NCBI RefSeq assembly: GCF_016899775.1
Contig: NZ_JACJJE010000002.1
Coordinates: forward strand, 1-64,000
Direction of reading: 5' to 3'
DNA from: Pseudoflavonifractor capillosus
Lineage (GTDB): Bacteria > Bacillota > Clostridia > Oscillospirales > Oscillospiraceae
Length of the DNA: 64,000 nt
The position numbers and the translations under genes were made by a program. This document shows, in pieces, positions 62,628 to 64,000 of the stretch. The notes under the pieces were generated by a model. The model had not been told where the DNA came from. It ran no database searches and saw nothing but the letters and a program-made list of their open reading frames with translations. Within the stretch, counting starts at the first letter, position 1. Each line of letters starts with the position of its first letter.

Positions 62628-62843
62628 ATGTTTGATCTGCGCACGAAGCTGCTGGACCTGGATGAGGACCTGGAGCGGCTCACCTGGGGCGTCCAGGCGG
62701 CCAGGGCCGTTTCGGCGGCCATTTCCCTGGACCACGCCTATGGAGAGGGACTGTACGCGGTCAGCGACTATCTGTATGAGGTGCAGGAAAAAATGCGCGG
62801 AGACCTGGACCTGTGCCTGGCACAGGTGCGGGAAACCATCTGA
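62628..62843 (+). CDS. Small hypothetical protein
   Basis: A 71-residue helical, acidic protein (MFDLRTKLLDLDEDLERLTW, LYEVQEKMRGDLDLCLAQVRETI) with no known domain. AAGGAGG lies about 9 nt before the ATG. It follows the RHH gene by 108 bp and may be in the same transcript. A perfect 10-bp inverted repeat (AGAGTGTTGG/CCAACACTCT at 62518-62555) lies between them. Confidence 0.6.
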   Translation: MFDLRTKLLDLDEDLERLTWGVQAARAVSAAISLDHAYGEGLYAVSDYLYEVQEKMRGDLDLCLAQVRETI

Positions 62844-62853
62844 ATCTACCAGC

Positions 62854-62885
62854 AGTCCCCCGGCAAAAGCCGGGGGACTTGTTAT
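62854..62885 (+). terminator. Hairpin terminator after the small protein
   Basis: A perfect 11-bp stem AGTCCCCCGGC/GCCGGGGGACT with loop AAAA, followed by TTGTTATTT (weak T run). Confidence 0.65.
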
Positions 62886-63442
62886 TTCACATCGCCGGGA
62901 ACCGCGTCAATGCGGTACAATTCTGGAATGGTTAGGGAGATGGCCTGGGGAACCCCGCCGGACGGAGTATCCTGCATTTGAAGCACGGTGACCTCAAATT
63001 CATTTCCGGTCTCTGTAAACTCGCTGGTCTGATACGAGTAATAGGCCGTATAGAGATCGGCGGGCTCTACCGACATATCGGCGCTCCGGATTACACCGCT
63101 GTACTCCCCCTGGCCGGGAACTGCGGCCGAAATCAGGGAACAGCGGCCGGAATCGTCGCTGCCCCCGGCGGCCTGAAATCGGATGGTATATTCCCCCTCA
63201 CCGGATCTGGAGACCTGGCTGACGGTGATGCTGCATCCGTCCTCCTGAAACACCACCTGTCCCTCCAGGTCCTCCGGGGAATCGGTGGAAATACGAAGGG
63301 ACAAGGGGGATGCGGTTGATACGCAGGTCAACTCATAGTCCGAGGGCAGGCTCGCCCACGAGGGCTCCGCCCCTTCCCCGGCACAGCCGGCAAGCAGCCC
63401 GCAAAGAAGCACTGCGGAAATTTTTCTCAGTCTTCCGTCCAC
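62882..63442 (-). CDS. Hypothetical lipoprotein
   Basis: A 186-residue secreted lipoprotein from GTG at 63442, preceded by GGAAAGGGG. The signal peptide ends in lipobox LAGC (C20). The mature part is acidic, beta-rich and has no recognised domain. The open frame upstream of the GTG has no ribosome site. It would be lipidated by Lgt. Confidence 0.65.
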   Translation of the reverse strand: MDGRLRKISAVLLCGLLAGCAGEGAEPSWASLPSDYELTCVSTASPLSLRISTDSPEDLEGQVVFQEDGCSITVSQVSRSGEGEYTIRFQAAGGSDDSGRCSLISAAVPGQGEYSGVIRSADMSVEPADLYTAYYSYQTSEFTETGNEFEVTVLQMQDTPSGGVPQAISLTIPELYRIDAVPGDVK

Positions 63443-63582
63443 GAAAACGTCCCCTTTCCAACTAAAACTGCTGCCTGGGCCCTGCGGATAGGTATATTCT
63501 ACAAAAAAACTCCGATCTTGTCCACCTGTTTCTCCTCCTGCCAAGGGCTGCAACCGTGTGGAGAAAAATCTGTTTTTTAGTG

Positions 63583-63612
63583 TTGAAGGGACCCCTCTCC
63601 GTGTGATACAAT
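63583..63612 (+). promoter_or_regulatory. Promoter of pyrB with leader hairpin
   Basis: TTGAAG and TACAAT with an 18-bp spacer. A TCCCGGCG/CGCCGGGA hairpin followed by ATTTTA lies in the leader near 63636-63661; it is a weak terminator or attenuator candidate. No PyrR-type binding loop was recognised. Confidence 0.6.
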
Positions 63613-63690
63613 GATATGAAATGACAAGAGATCCTCCCGGCGTGCTCCGCCGGGAATTTTAGAGCTGTACCGGGGAAAGGAAGGTCCGTG

Positions 63691-64000
63691 ATGCGACATC
63701 TGATCGACTTTGGAGATATGACCCGTGAGGAGTGGGAGGCCCTGTACGCCCGGGCCAGTGAGATCATGGATGCGCCGGAGCGCTTCGTGGACGTGTGCCA
63801 CGGCAAGGTGTCCTGCAACCTGTTTTACGAGCCGTCCACCCGCACCAACTTCTCTTTCCAGACCGCTATGATGCGGCTGGGCGGGTCGGTGTTCGGCTTT
63901 GCCGACCCCAACTCCTCCTCGGTGGCCAAGGGGGAGAGCATGAAGGACACGGTGCGGATGGTGTCCAACTACGCCGACGTGGTGGTCATGCGCACCCCCT
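63691..64000 (+). CDS. pyrB: Aspartate carbamoyltransferase (3'-partial)
   Basis: The first 103 codons: MRHLIDFGDMTREEWEALYA, the carbamoyl-phosphate loop FYEPSTRTNFSF and SSSVAKGESMKDTVRMVSNYADVVVMR-type region. It makes carbamoyl-aspartate in pyrimidine synthesis. GGGAAAGGAAGG lies upstream of the ATG; GTG at 63688 is possible. The gene runs off the window end. Confidence 0.95.
   Translation, partial: MRHLIDFGDMTREEWEALYARASEIMDAPERFVDVCHGKVSCNLFYEPSTRTNFSFQTAMMRLGGSVFGFADPNSSSVAKGESMKDTVRMVSNYADVVVMRTP

Overview
The window reads as a chromosomal segment of a GC-rich, spore-forming, anaerobic Firmicute, most likely a gut Oscillospiraceae-type Clostridium (Flavonifractor / Intestinimonas / Lawsonibacter-like). 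The evidence is the spoVA genes, HPr kinase, an L10 leader, a T-box leader, class III (anaerobic) ribonucleotide reductase, sigma-A promoters with exact 17-bp spacers, AGGAGG ribosome sites, and interspersed palindromes of the kind common in this group. The genus is an inference. The first 19 bases are the Nextera transposase mosaic end, so the window begins at a contig end with untrimmed adapter.

Layout. 1-3 kb: tail of the spoVA operon, a small HTH-like ORF, two tandem XRE regulators and a YitT membrane protein. 3-8.5 kb: cysK, a patatin-like lipase, DUF3842, rpmB, hprK and a ROK glucokinase. 8.5-17.7 kb: tRNA-Arg(CCG), RlmD-type rRNA methyltransferase, an OmpR/VanS-type two-component system, an alpha/beta hydrolase, and a three-gene ABC system whose permease is fused to an M1 metallopeptidase. 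17.8-22.2 kb (minus): folD, lgt and the paired M16 proteins YmfH/YmfF. 22.3-25.3 kb: ylxM-ffh-rpsP-khpA-rimM. 25.4-29.3 kb: a CitA/CitB-type two-component system next to a GltS glutamate symporter with likely regulator sites. 29.5-34 kb: nitroreductase, nrdR, rplJL with L10 leader, yceD-rpmF and an RluA-family pseudouridine synthase. 34-38.3 kb: potABCD polyamine importer, followed by a possible non-coding RNA. 38.7-45.5 kb: LTA-synthase-like sulfatase, CstA, PadR with a membrane partner, and an alanine/Na+ symporter. 45.5-48.4 kb: nrdG and nrdD. 48.6-53.3 kb: mnmA, two membrane proteins and metG. 53.3-56 kb: a cluster of dispersed palindromic repeats and an ECF sigma/anti-sigma pair whose second gene carries an in-frame amber codon. 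56-62.2 kb: a T-box-controlled operon with two complete acetohydroxy acid synthases and ilvC. 62.3-64 kb: a tiny RHH-like regulator behind a perfect operator palindrome, two small unknowns and the start of pyrB.

How the parts connect. NrdR (30.2 kb) probably represses nrdD, because a near-consensus NrdR box overlaps the nrdD -35. The CitB-like regulator probably acts on gltS through two direct repeats 20 bp apart, just upstream of a promoter. The T-box couples branched-chain amino acid synthesis to tRNA charging. HPr kinase and glucokinase form a carbon-sensing pair. Most of the window is ordinary housekeeping chromosome. I found no CRISPR array, prophage, plasmid backbone or complete insertion sequence. 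The least explained items are the structured intergenic transcript candidate at 38.4-38.7 kb, the ABC permease-M1 peptidase fusion, the RHH/operator module at 62.3 kb, and the repeat-rich gaps.
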